DNA of 64,000 nt from Rostrohypoxylon terebratum (Eukaryota; Ascomycota; Sordariomycetes; Xylariales; Hypoxylaceae): assembly GCA_022497145.1 (NCBI GenBank), contig MU385860.1, forward strand, positions 372,001-436,000. The letters are read 5' to 3'. Made by a program: the position numbers and the translations under genes. This document shows positions 44,833 through 56,109 of the stretch, piece by piece (position 1 is the stretch's first letter; each line of letters begins with the position of its first letter). A model generated the notes under the pieces. It saw nothing but the letters and a program-made list of their open reading frames with translations. It was not told the DNA's origin and did no database searches.

Positions 44833-46172
44833 ATGCCTGTCGTCGTCAGCAAAAAGGAGAGACTAGCCCGCTTGAACCAGGCTCTTGAAAAAGCCCACAA
44901 TGAGGCCAAATCTTCCCCTCGATCTCTTTCCCCTCTTCCTACTACTTCTCCTTTACCTCCTCCTCCTTCATTTTTTTATATTCCTACACAGCCTATCCCT
45001 TTTCCTCTCCTACATCTTCCTCCTAATCCTCCGCCGCCTTTAATCACAAAACTTATCTCAAACCCATACTTTCCAACTCGCCCTCCTATATACATAACCA
45101 TGATGGAGGGAAGCAACCAGTTGCGAAAGTGTGTGGGATGCGGAAACGCATACCCTTGGTTCCAGAGGCCCAGCATCGGCGCCGACAACATCGGTATCCC
45201 TCACTTCGTCTGCCAGGCCTGCACTGCTCTCACTCCAGTAAGTAAAATCCATCAAATCATGAAAAAAAAATTGACAATCCATCTCGGCCCTCGTACTGAT
45301 CGCATAAATAAATTAGACTCAGCGTGCCAATGAGAAAGCTCCCTTCTGGAGCGCCATCATGAACCTCTGGAAGCCAGATGTCGATGATCGCGCATCGAAG
45401 TTCGTGGGTAAGTATCATCTGTATTATTTTTCTAGACCTTCCCTAACACTATTTTTACTACACTACTCCCAAGTCCCACATTCAAAAATTCCAACCCCTT
45501 CCCCCTTTTTATAGGAAAAAGAATAATATAATAAAATCATTACTAATCTCTACCATCACAGTCCTCGACCAGAACTCCACCGCCCTCCTCTGCTGTCTCC
45601 ACGAGCTGGCCAAGCACTACTCCTGGCAGGACGTGACCAGCATGGTGAACAGCATAGTGATGGAGCGACTGCGCCACGGGCCGAACGTGCACTGGCGCTA
45701 CGCGGTGGAGACGGACTTCTACGACGTGTGGGAGTCGTGCCACCTGATGCAGTTCCCGCCCGTGATGCCGGACGCCATGCAGGCCGACGAGCTACAGCGC
45801 GCGCAGCTAGCCCTAGGCCCCTTCGGCCTCGTCGTCCCCGAGCCCGGCACCCCGGACCCCACCGCCACCGCGTGCCCCGGCGGCTGGATGTGCGCTAACA
45901 TCCTGCCCTGCTTGGACCGCATCGTGTACACGTACGCGTACCGCAACCGCCGCGGCTGCGCCGTCCAGGCCCATCACTCGGCCGATGCTCAGCATGGTAG
46001 TGTTCAAGGCGGCGCTCAGTCCGTCACTCGAGCCAGTATCCAAGCTGACACTCATGGCGGCGGAGCTCACGACGGTGCTCAAGCTAACCCTCAGAGCGGT
46101 GCCCAGGCTGGCACCCAGGGTACTACCACCCACAACAACAAGGGCCTCACTTTGCAGGACATCCTCAATTAG
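44833..46172 (+). CDS. Hypothetical protein with a CxxC...CxxC zinc-binding-like motif
   Basis: Not recognised. Exons 44833-45237, 45323-45407, 45562-46172, giving 366 aa. It starts MPVVVSKKERLARLNQALEK (a short charged helix), followed by a proline-rich stretch (PPNPPPPLITK). A four-cysteine motif lies at about residues 98-132: CVGCGNAYPWF...FVCQACTAL, with about 28 residues between the pairs, enough for one zinc site. The next part, KAPFWSAIMNLWKPDVDDRA then LLCCLHELAKHYSWQDVTS, is helical and richer in W, C and H. The last 60 residues are an imperfect G/A/Q/H/T repeat (QGGAQSVTRASIQADTHGGG). The ATG at 45101 (MMEGSNQLRKC) is an alternative start, which would remove the proline-rich part. 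Intron 1 offers two in-phase acceptors six bases apart. It could be a regulatory or effector-like protein; no function is claimed. Confidence 0.65.
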
Positions 46173-46921
46173 TCGAACTGTTCTATAAGATAGCACGACG
46201 GTTTGCAGGGATGTCTTTTTCACGGGTTACTTGCATTAAGGGAATAACGGAATGACGAAATGACGAAACGACGAAACGTCAGTATAACGGTCAATAGGCG
46301 GCCCACTGAGGCCCAGATAGTATACCGTTGAATGAAATCGCGCTGGTGACGTTGATTAAATAATTTGATGCTCTTGTTGGGTTCGTGATATCACTCGTAG
46401 GATTGAATATCTTGCTATGATTAGGCAATTACCTACCCAACCTCCAATAGTAATCATTCTTGAAATTGAATAAGCTACTGGCTTCTTCCTTCGTAGCTGT
46501 GAATGCTGTGTTTCAATGTCCTTTGCTATGGTGTCGTAGGGCGAAACGGTCTTGTAATCCAGCTGTGTTTGCGAAGTTAATATCTAGCAAATCGAGCCAT
46601 AGCGTAATTATATTCCCGTACAGTAGATTTCGAGAATCTGGCGCACCTCTCCTCTTCCTCTTGACATTAAACTACGCAATTAATAAGTGTAAGGTTTTTT
46701 TTCAGTATGGAAGGTATCGCCGGATCTATTGAAGATGAAGGGCTCTAGTAAAATGACTGAGAGCAGCATCATCCCCAATATATTTATGCATAGACTGACA
46801 AATCTCTTTGGCAACGGGCTTGGAAATAGGCTGGGGAATATTATCACAGTAATGTAACAGATTATGTCAATCACAGTACAGATATTCATGGGGTAATTGA
46901 AAAATATAAAATAATTCTACC
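46173..46921. other. Intergenic, short GACGAAAC repeat
   Basis: A short tandem array of ATGACGAA / ACGACGAA units lies at about 46249-46277, just after the hypothetical gene. The rest is AT-rich without genes. Confidence 0.5.
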
Positions 46922-47260
46922 AAAAAAATATGCGATTCATCTGGCCCGTGGCGGGGATTCGAACGTACCGGTACCATGTTCGCGCGTGTAGGCGTTTTAG
47001 GGGATGACTATCCAAAATCTGCCCTCTAGAGGACATTTGAGCGGTCTCGGTATCACACCCACGGGGGTTAACCCGCGGGCTTCACCGGCGATTCGTTAGC
47101 ATGCCCAGGGGGGACTTGTAGAGTTGGAATACTGGGAATGCCTTCGATGATACCTGCGATGCCTACCCGAGCAGGGGACGGCTGGCGAGACGACACGGTC
47201 TGTGATCATGTTAGCCTATGTGGATGGAAGAGGGGACTTCACCACTAGACCAGATGAATT
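46922..47260 (-). ncRNA. Candidate Pol III transcript with A box, B box and T7 terminator
   Basis: On the minus strand, in order: TGGTCTAGTGG at 47252-47242, an exact match to the tRNA A-box consensus; GTTCGAATCC at 46964-46955, which matches the B box core; and a T7 run at 46928-46922, a good Pol III terminator. The 10-bp sequence ATTCATCTGG at 47259-47250 (minus) is complementary to CCAGATGAAT at 46944-46935, so the ends could close like an acceptor stem. The boxes are about 280 bp apart, too far for an ordinary tRNA, and the T-stem does not pair. It could be a structured Pol III RNA, a tRNA interrupted by an insertion, or a degraded relic. It was not recognised as RNase P, MRP or SRP RNA. 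Confidence 0.3.
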
Positions 47261-48129
47261 GTTGAGGAACTCACTGGAATTAGGTATCATATGTCTAGGT
47301 AGCGTGGGATGATACGACGGTGGGGTCTGGTATACGGGGATGCTGAGATCGTCGGTGTTGAAGGATGGGAGGAGGAGACGAAGTCTTCACGCAGCGAGCT
47401 GCTTGAGTCGGGCATAGTAATGGGAGAAATTGGGATGGGCGCTATGAGCCCCTATGAAAGAAACATGCCTACCAGCATAAGATTTTAGGGGCTTTTGTTG
47501 TTAAGGAATGTCTTTCCTAGATGCGACAAAGATATAATAATATCTGGGATGGAATCCCTAATGGGATTTATTGAAGATCATATGTGATGATCTCACATAC
47601 CCAAAGGTTACCTAAGGTCCTAAGTCCTAAGAATCGAATATAACCCAAAAATATTGGAAAAGGGGTAGTGATCAGTCCAAGTCGAATGCCCAATCGAATT
47701 GCATTTCACGATCGGTCTTTTCTATGATTGGAAAATCATCAAGGTTGCCAAGCATTGTGTCAACCTGGAGGCGAAGGATGCGAGGGTGGTGTGTTGTTTC
47801 GTGTATGCGCCAGGAAGGCTAGAAATCACCAAGCTTCTCACATAAACTGCTACCACACCACCATCATCACCTTAAGTGCCAAATTATATCGGCCGAGTCC
47901 CGGCTTTGGAATTGGTGCTTATGCTACAAAAATAGAAGACCAATTAGGCGTTTGGCTTAGACTCAACCTCAGCAAGGGCTAGCGAGGGATTCATCGGAAA
48001 AATTAGGGGATGACACGACTTTCAATTTAATAATCTAGATCTGTTTGGGCCAAGATCTCCGTGGAGGAACAAAAAAGGTATGGTACTGGGTCAGCTGAAG
48101 TAAGATATCCCCGCCTTTTTAATTGCCGT
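47261..48129. other. Intergenic, nothing recognised
   Basis: 870 bp between the candidate RNA and the DUF3632 gene. Short frames here have no family resemblance. Confidence 0.55.
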
Positions 48130-49131
48130 TTATACATCGTTGTTCTCGATCTCACTCATCTTCTCCACCATTTTCTTAGCAGCGTCAATCGTTTCTTGCC
48201 TGACCACGCCATTAAGACCAGATACCCATTCCGCCCTCTCTTTCCACAGCTTCCATCTGCCGTAGCTAAACCCGGGCTGACCGCTCCATAAGCCGTCTCT
48301 GTCTCGAAGACTGAATGTCGCCTCACAGTTGTAAATCACTTCTCCGGCATATAAGATCCACTGTGCTGCGATAGGTACATTCACATTCAACAGCTGCACG
48401 TCATGTGCCTTAAGAGGAGTACCTGCAACTGGCGTCTTCTCAAACGCGGTATAGAAGTCAAGCTCTGCCGCTGACAGGAAGTCATTAGCCTCGACAAGCT
48501 GGTGGCCGCAAAGTCGGGCCGTAAAGGCAATTATGGAGATAACTTCCTCTGAATACGCCGTGTCATCTCCTGCTAAAGTGTGAGTTTTTTTGTGGCTGTG
48601 TAACTGGAAACATAGGCGTGGAAATAGTGCTTACGGTCAAAAACATTCTCTCCCCATAACTCGGCGAGCTTTGGAAGTTCCGACCATTTGACAACCGTTT
48701 CGCCTCGGACCACGAGATCCGGGAGCTGTCGAATGGCATCTACTAGCTTGACCAACTTCGAATAGTTAGTCTAAGGACAAAGGCGAGCCAAAAAAAAAAA
48801 AAAAACTGTGGGTAACATGTAATATTGTACCTTTTCATGATGCTCGGGGAATTTTCGTGCTGTGTCCTCAAGTAGTTTCCAAGGCCCCCAAAGAGCTCCT
48901 CTGGCTGCGTCGGCATTGCGAGATGCGCCAACATCACTTGTGATTTTGACAGCTGCGTCTTCAGGAGTGATATTTCCAAGGAGAAGCTCCTTAATAGCAC
49001 TTGCCCTATTCACGATAGGTCAGTTTCCAGCTAGGAGGGTCAGGGGGGAGAACAAGAACTCACTCGTTCCTCGAAGGACCCCATCGATCCGCGAGCTTCT
49101 TGTTGATGAACGATTCTATTGATGGTGCCAT
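48130..49131 (-). CDS. DUF3632 family protein
   Basis: Four exons on the minus strand: 49131-49064, 49005-48831, 48755-48635, 48572-48130, giving 268 aa. The joined protein reads MAPSIESFINKKLADRWGPS, then EASAIKELLLGNITPEDAAV, ARGALWGPWKLLEDTARKFP, EHHEKLVKLVDAIRQLPDLV, WSELPKLAELWGENVFD and NVNVPIAAQWILYAGEVIYN, ending EKMSEIENNDV. This is the layout of the DUF3632 proteins that are common and often multi-copy in filamentous ascomycetes; their biochemical role is unknown. Introns are 58, 75 and 62 nt. Intron 2 uses either an AAG acceptor at 48756 or a TAG 15 bases earlier; the AAG choice gives the family-like EHHEK-LVKLV. It contains a 15-nt T-run (minus strand). Predicted soluble, no signal peptide. 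Confidence 0.88.
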
Positions 49132-50406
49132 TTTCGATGATGTGCTTAGTATATGGTGGGTATTAGACGGAAGATGGTAATGTTTGGATATGTAAATCAG
49201 AGGAATAGTCGGCCGTGATATTTTAAAGAGGAAGCCTTCCACTCCAAGGCTATGCCCCTTTGACAATCGTCCGATCACGTGTCGTTGTGCTATACGTGAA
49301 ATACGTATCCTACAACTCATCCCATCATAAGGTAATAGGTAAGAAAGGTGTGTCCGGAAGAGGAAGCACTGTGAGATTTTAAGATCAGGGGAAAATGCCT
49401 GAAGCGAATGCAGGATGACGTGGGATAAGCTTTTGTGGTGTTCCCCGAATCCAATATGTATTAAGTAAACCAGTTACACTGCATTAATCTAAATGCATTA
49501 GATACCTACCTAGGTACCTAAGGTAATATTACACCTGTCACCTGTCACCCCATATGTCCATTACCAGTACCGAAGATCGCCCAGGCGGAGCGGGAGGATT
49601 CGAAGAATGCTCTGCTGATTTGCTACTCCGGATCGAGCTGACTGGCTGGAACGCTCGGCAATGGAAGGGCCCAAAACCATAGGACTTGCAGGGAATGTGA
49701 ATTTTACCTAGTTTTTACCTAGTTTGTGATATATTAAAAAGGTCGATCTAATTTCTATTTAAAGGTATCTCACAGCCTTACTACCTCCTAGACAAGCTAC
49801 GATCTTCCGTATAGCTGCCGAGGGAGTCATGTCATCACTAGATGTTGCATGAATCCGGATGATCGGTACGCTAAACTTCTTCAGCCATGCATAGCTCATT
49901 TCCTTTCTTACGCTACTGACGCCATCGACCACACTTGTACGCACTTATAATTAGTTGACGAATAGAATTACCATTTCTTGTGGCGGGTTTCTGGTAACGA
50001 CCACGAAGGAATTATGGCGCGGTGAGGCGTTCTCCAAAATCGACGAGATGCAGGATGTCATCCTCGTCTGGATGGAGGCTTTTAGACCTTGGTTCGTGGG
50101 TTGCGAGCTCTGCAGCCTCATCAATAGACTGCTCCGTAACAAGCAACGTCCCTTTCAGTTACCCTTGTAATAGTCAGCGCTATTGAGCGTGACCCATACT
50201 GCCCATACGAACAGTACAGTAACCTGTGAACAATAGCCAGCGATACCAGAGCCGGTTATAGCTCTGATAGTATATAAAGGACCCGGACCTACTACCCTCA
50301 TCCCTCATCATCAACTGCGATAGCATCATCATCATCATCGCCATCACCCATTCAGCACTTGCCTTTCCAACATCTTTAAGTCTTTTCAATTTAAAAAGTT
50401 TTCAAC
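49132..50406. promoter_or_regulatory. Divergent spacer with RNase promoter
   Basis: 1.3 kb. The part next to the RNase gene holds a TATATAAAGG box at 50271-50280, about 130 bp before the start codon, and CATCATCATC repeats at 50324-50340. Short palindromic AGGTACCT-type stretches lie at 49505-49522. No gene recognised. Confidence 0.5.
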
Positions 50407-50958
50407 ATGAAGTTCGTCAGCACTCTCCTTACTGCAACCTTCCTCCTATCGGTGGGCAATGGTCTAACCATCCCCACTGAGGACCCCGTCGAAGTACGTG
50501 GTCTTGAAGAGGCTCTCGACCTCCGTGAGATCGAGGGTATCCTAGGCGAGCGTGCCGTAAAGCCCAAGTACAAGTACGCGAACTTTCCCAAGAGCGCGAC
50601 TTGCGCCAAGGAGACCTACAGCGCCGGCAACGTTAAGGACGCGGGCGACGCAGGTGGCCGTCTCCAGTCGCGCGGCAAGTCCGTCGGCAAGAACAAGTAC
50701 CCGCACCAGTACTTCAACCGGGGCAACGAGATCAACAACTTCGACAAGAAGTGCAAGGCGCCGCTATACGAGTTCCCCATCCTACAGAACAAGAAGACCT
50801 TCACCGGCAACCCGGACGACCCGGGCGCAGACCGCGTTGTCATTAACGTCTCCAGCATGAACAAGAAGACCGGCGATGTCACCATCACTTTCTGCGGCTT
50901 GATGACCCACACCGGCGCCGCCAACCGAGGCGCCTTCACCACGTGTAGCTGGAAATAA
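50407..50958 (+). CDS. Secreted guanyl-specific ribonuclease (T1/N1 family)
   Basis: Single-exon gene of 183 aa. Signal peptide MKFVSTLLTATFLLSVGNG, then a propeptide-like stretch to about residue 56 (EGILGERAV). The mature part has the microbial RNase T1/N1 fold signature: YPHQYFNRGNE with the catalytic His at about 100, LYEFPIL with the catalytic Glu at about 122, GADRVVIN with the catalytic Arg at about 143, and FCGLMTHTGAANRGAFTTC with the second catalytic His at about 168. All four catalytic positions are present, so an active guanine-specific RNase that cuts single-stranded RNA outside the cell is expected. Four cysteines could form two disulfides. The segment between Arg and the last His is longer than in RNase T1. 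The secreted RNase superfamily also includes ribosome-targeting members; the THTGA end points to the T1 group, but this cannot be settled by eye. A TATA box lies upstream. Confidence 0.9.
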   Translation: MKFVSTLLTATFLLSVGNGLTIPTEDPVEVRGLEEALDLREIEGILGERAVKPKYKYANFPKSATCAKETYSAGNVKDAGDAGGRLQSRGKSVGKNKYPHQYFNRGNEINNFDKKCKAPLYEFPILQNKKTFTGNPDDPGADRVVINVSSMNKKTGDVTITFCGLMTHTGAANRGAFTTCSWK

Positions 50959-52869
50959 GGGGGTGGCTGCTCCGAAGGATTGATGCTTGGCGAGGTATAG
51001 ATTGTTTTTGCCTCCATTGGCAAGGGGATATCACTGGCAAAGGGATATGGGATATGGATTATCCCAAATTGTATCACCATCCCATCCATTCGTTAGACTC
51101 TGTTGAGTTTTCTTGTACATATTTAAAAAATTCAAACTGTGACATTCCCACGATTGCACGTCGAATAAAATGATAAGTGAATGGGTTGGCTGAAAATAAC
51201 TATACAGCTCCGTAAGGTGTCGATCCTGCTAGGCGATGAGCCGCCCCTCTGCAGATTTTTGATCCGAATAGTACCTATGGTGTTGACATGTTTCGCATGA
51301 GATAGTCCTATAAATTTATGAGGTTAGCATTGACACCAAGGGTCTCGATGATCTTGCAGCAATTAGCTCATCCTCCACAAACTTCACTAGACGATCGAAG
51401 AAGGAAAGGTATGGATAGGGGGCTGGATTAGAGAGTCATGTTGTGGTTTGGTTTAAGTTATTATTAGTGATCCATCAGGAGCCCTCATAGCTGTGCCATA
51501 GTGAGTGACAGCAGTGTCCGGTAGTTAGGCGAACAACGCATGAATCCTTCTGAATCTGGGGGCTGAGGTCACTTTTTTTGTAGGGAGTTATGATGCAGCT
51601 GACGGTTCTCCGGTGGGGAAATTTTCAGCCACCTCCGCTACTAGACCTTGCTATCAGTCTGTAAAATATCGATAGTATATGGCGTAGTGACCCAGGGCTG
51701 TTCCGCTCAACAGATAGTCAGAGCTTTTGAGGATAGAACGGTATGAATTTCATCACAAAATTTACCGCGGTCTCTTCGTCAATAAAATTGATGATTCGCT
51801 GGTCATTGGATGAAGCCCGGTCTCATGTTGAGTTGCTAGAGTTGATGTGTCTGTGACAGTCTGACAGACAAAGGATTCTATAGGGTGAGTGGCTCGTGCA
51901 CTGGAAGCTTCTTTCAAACGACCCCCGACCTATAATTAAACAATTGCCAATCTTCATATCAGGTACTGATATTGGCGACATATACGTGGATATGTATAGC
52001 CAGGTTATCAGCTGTCCTACTCAAGATTGTTTGATTGTGAATCTGGGAAGTTAGTAGGAGTAAGTGACCTCACCAGCCGATACAGGTGTCCGACATATGG
52101 ATGTAAAATCAGATAAGTTTCGATAAGGGTGGATACAGGTCGAGTCGAGGTCTCCAGCTTTCGCGCAAAGTCTAGAATTAAGAGAATTAAGCTAGGAACC
52201 ATCAAATTAGCGTGAACTCAAAAGGCAAACTTTTCCCTTCTCTTGGTAATTCTGTGTGATCTCAATGGCCCAAAACAGGTCTTCGAAATATTATGAATAG
52301 CGAATAATTGGTGATTCTTCCAAGATCCAGCTTTTTAGCTTTTTAACCATTGAGATATTGTTTCCTTTCCTCTTTTCACCTTTCTATTGAGCTGAGTCTG
52401 ATCCGAATAACGATTTAACGGAAACAGTATATTCCAACCTCATAAGCTCTTAGTTTTTCTTGATTATCCACTCCACCTTCTCAAAACCACTCTTCCTACC
52501 TGCGCTACGAAGTTTTACGAACTTTCTGTTTGACACGTGCCTCCAGGTCTCCGGGTCTTAAGCTTTCAAGGTCTCAAGATCGCTCTACCAAAGTCATACA
52601 GAAATAGACGGAAATAGCTTGCGAGAACCAAGACCCCCCGTTTTACCAAAGCACAATTGGGGAAAGGTCAAACGCAACCCCGCGATTCCTCCCGATTGGA
52701 CTGTGCTGTGGCTCGGTCTCTGGACGGTGGCACCGCATCAAGCGCGCCATTGTCTTATAATTTTTTTTCTTTTTTTTTTTTCCTTGTGACGCTGCAGGAT
52801 CGAATTTTTTTAAAGTAACTCAAGAGGAAACCCAGCGTCGCCCGCTCTCTCTCCTTTCCTCTTATCAAT
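50959..52869. other. Intergenic, 1.9 kb, nothing recognised
   Basis: AT-rich with no gene, RNA or element ends recognised. A T-run at 52760-52782 and pyrimidine-rich tracts precede the PRPP synthetase gene. Confidence 0.55.
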
Positions 52870-54363
52870 ATGGGCGACATGGCGAACGAGATCAAATTGC
52901 TCTCGGGCAATAGCCACCCGAGCCTGGCCAAAGCTGTGGCCGATCGGTACGTCTTCCTTATCTGTTTCCCTGGTTCTAATTCCCCCAAAGCTGTTGGATC
53001 GGACGTAAACCAAACACAAAAATAAGCAAATGATGACGTTTCTTTCGGCTATCTATGGCTTTCGTTCCCCCTCCAAGACGCCCGCACGACGGAATTGGAG
53101 ACGATCGGTCGGATCGGTCTCCTACAGAAAGCAATTGAATATGGACGAACATTAGCTAATAATGAGTGATCAACGACATATAGGCTCGGCATTGAGATCG
53201 CAAAGACTATGAGTTTGAATTATTCAAACCAGGAAACTAGCGTAACGGTCGGCGAATCCGTGAGAGATGAGGATGGTACGGCTTCACCTTTGCCTCACCT
53301 TCCTCACGTTATCAGCTCCTTAGTCGCGCGATTAATTTTGACTACGAACTAATCGCCCTTCCAGTCTTTATCCTGCAATCCACTGCGCCCGGCGATATTA
53401 ACGATGGGCTGATGGAGCTTCTCATTATGATCCACGCCTGCCGTACGGCCTCCGCGCGGCGCATTACCGCGGTTATCCCCAACTTCCCATATGCGCGCCA
53501 GGACAAGAAGGATAAGAGTCGCGCGCCCATCTCCGCGAAGCTGATCGCAAACATGCTGCAGACCGCCGGCTGCAACCACGTCATCACAATGGATCTCCAT
53601 GCCTCGCAGATCCAGGGTTTCTTCAACGTCCCCGTGGATAACCTGTACGCCGAACCGAGCGTCCTGCGCTGGATCCGGGAGAACCTAGCTGGCCAGGAGA
53701 CCGTCATCGTGAGCCCGGATGCTGGTGGTGCGAAGAGGTAGGTCAATGGCAATGCGCGCATCATAGAGAAGGCCAGGAACAAGTAAAGCTGACTTAGTGC
53801 GACAGGGCCACATCCATTGCAGATCGCCTCGACCGCGGTTTTGCGCTCATCCACAAGGAGCGCCCTCGACCCAACGTTGTAGGCAGGATGGTGCTAGTCG
53901 GTGATGTGGTGGACAAGGTCGCAATTTTGGTCGATGATATGGCGGATACCTGCGGTACCTTAGCGTAAGCGCCACCGACACTCTTACCCCACGCATAATT
54001 ACCGTAGTACTAATATTCTCTCCCTGCAGTAAGGCAGCAGCTACCGTCAAGGACCACGGAGCTCGCGAAGTCATCGCAGTCGTCACCCACGGCATCCTCA
54101 GCGGAGACGCTATCACTACTCTGAACAACAGCTGCCTCAGCCAGATTGTCGTCACCAACACCGTACCCCTTGGCGACAAGGTCCAGCGGTGCAAGAAGCT
54201 CAGAGTAATCGACGTAAGCCCCACGATAGCCGAAGCTATCCGACGAACTCACAACGGCGAGAGCGTGAGGTATGTGCACACTCGCAATATTCATCCCCAA
54301 CACCCCGTGTTCTCATTCGCTAACAAATTTCTTAGCTTCCTATTCACTCACGCTCCCGTCTAA
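52870..54363 (+). CDS. Ribose-phosphate pyrophosphokinase (PRPP synthetase)
   Basis: Makes 5-phosphoribosyl 1-diphosphate from ribose 5-phosphate and ATP, for nucleotide, histidine and tryptophan synthesis; cytosolic. Six exons: 52870-52946, 53184-53275, 53365-53737, 53806-53964, 54030-54269, 54336-54363, giving 322 aa. Blocks in order: IKLLSGNSHPSLAKAVADR, ETSVTVGESVRDED, FILQSTAPGDINDGLMELLI, RRITAVIPNFPYARQDKKDK, ITMDLHASQIQGFFNVPVDN (metal and ATP site), IVSPDAGGAKRATSIADRL, and the PRPP loop VAILVDDMADTCGTLA. Length is that of the basic family without the long insertions found in some fungal paralogs, so it is probably one subunit of a heteromeric enzyme. All introns are GT-AG and phase-consistent; intron 1 is the longest (237 nt). 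The start ATG is preceded by C/T-rich sequence. Confidence 0.97.
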
Positions 54364-54975
54364 TTTGTTACATACACGCATATACGCATGGCATGGGGAG
54401 AATTTTAAAAAGTCGGGATCGACGCGAAACTGAACTGAAGATTGCTACGTTTCATGAGAAGAGATTCGATGGCTCCTTCGCTATATTTCTGTTTATGGGG
54501 GGAGTTTGAGAGAATTTGCATTTGGGAAATCATTGGACGCGAATAGCCAAGACGAGGCAGGAAAAAAACGTCGTAGAGCATAACTTCGAGGTCATATACG
54601 CACAGGAGTCTTATTCAAGAGACATAGTAGAACTTGCATCTGCCTATGGATATACACGCATATGTCAACACTGCATATCATCAATTACAGCATGGGTTAT
54701 GGCGAAATGGAATGAGCATGTCGGATTTTCAAGGGGGCATCATGTCAAATAGCATCATCACATCACGTCACATATAAGGACATACGAATATAAAGGATAT
54801 GAAGTATAAGAAAATGCTCGTCTTGGGAATCTCGATTTCATTTTTTGGGTTCCGGGAATACACTCATGATGCCGGCTATCATATGACCAGCTACCTATCA
54901 CATCCCGCAAGCCATTGCCATGATTTATGCCCTAATGCAAGAACCTGAAGACACCGACCAAACGCCTGTAGTAAT
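54364..54975. other. Convergent spacer, nothing recognised
   Basis: 612 bp between PRPP synthetase and the convergent S6 gene; presumed 3' untranslated regions. Confidence 0.6.
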
Positions 54976-56109
54976 TTACTTGCGCATAGAGCTTGCTCGT
55001 CGCTTACGAGCGTCGGCCTTGTGGGCGCGGACCTCGGCAACACGCTTGGCCAAGACCTGGGCGTACTCGTTCTGAAGCGGAATATTAGTATGTGGAACAG
55101 GGACATAGTCTTGCAACTCAATATTGGGGGTGAACATACCGCCTCGTCCTTAACCTTCTCGGATTGTCGTCGCTTGAGCGCAATGCGGTGACGCTTGTGC
55201 TGGAGGCGTTGAGGAGTGACCAGTCTCTGGATCTTAGGGGCCTTGGTGTAAGGCTTCTTGCCCTCCTTCTTGGGCTGGACTTCTCGTCGAATGACGTACT
55301 TGCGAACCTATATAGCATGAAAAAAGCCCAGTATTAGTCTTCTGTGTTTCCATATTGGATATTCCTCTCAGACTCTACTCGGTGGTATTCATTGCAAGGG
55401 ATTCTTCTCTCTCATCCCGCAGAAGCAACGACCGAGTAGGTGATGACGAGTGTAGGTTTACTTACGTCGTCATCCTTGCTGAGACTGAAGAAGCGGCGGA
55501 TCTTGGTGGCACGCTTGGGGCCGAGGCGCTTGGGGTGGACGACGTCGGTTAAGCCGGGGATGTCGCTCTCTCCCTGCTTGACAACGGAAAGGGCGAGGAC
55601 GGAAAGGTCCATGCCGACGATGCATCCGCGGACGGACTTTCGCTTGCGCTCACCGGTACGACGGGGGCGGTAGCAGGAGTGGCCGTCGGAGAGGAGTAGT
55701 CGGACACGGGTAGGGTGCATGACACCCTGCTTCATGGGAAAACCTTGCTTGTCGTTGCCACCAGTAATGCGGAAGATGTAGCCCTTGAACTCATCGCCAA
55801 GGTTGTCACCGGGGACCTCAGCGCCCATCTAAAAAGAGACACTGCTGTTAGTATTTCCGTAATCCAGAGCATAGCGAATGGAGGATACGCGGGAGATATG
55901 ACCAGGCGCCTAGATATATAGATATAGATATAGATGATGGAGTGGAAGATGTGCATATGCCGGATTTTGGTGTTTCGAGAATTCGCGACGATGGCGACGA
56001 ATGGGGCTCAACGTACTCGCTTCTCCATGAAGTCTCGGAGCTTTCGCTCATCTTCGATCTCGATCAACTTTTGGCTGCCATTGGCAGGGTAGGAGATGTT
56101 CAACTTCAT
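54976..56109 (-). CDS. rps6: 40S ribosomal protein S6 (eS6)
   Basis: Small-subunit ribosomal protein and TOR-pathway phosphorylation target. Four exons on the minus strand: 56109-56017, 55828-55466, 55307-55140, 55071-54976, all phase 0, giving 239 aa, the standard length. Blocks: MKLNISYPANGSQKLIEIED, then RMGAEVPGDNLGDEFKGYIF, GFPMKQGVMHPTRVRLLL, SCYRPRRTGERKRKSVRGCI, DVVHPKRLGPKRATKIRRFF, KYVIRREVQPKKEGKK and TPQRLQHKRHRIALKRRQ. The C-terminus RKRRASSMRK retains the RRxSS phosphorylation site. Introns are 188, 158 and 68 nt. It is head-to-head with CTF8 over a 417-bp spacer. Confidence 0.98.
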
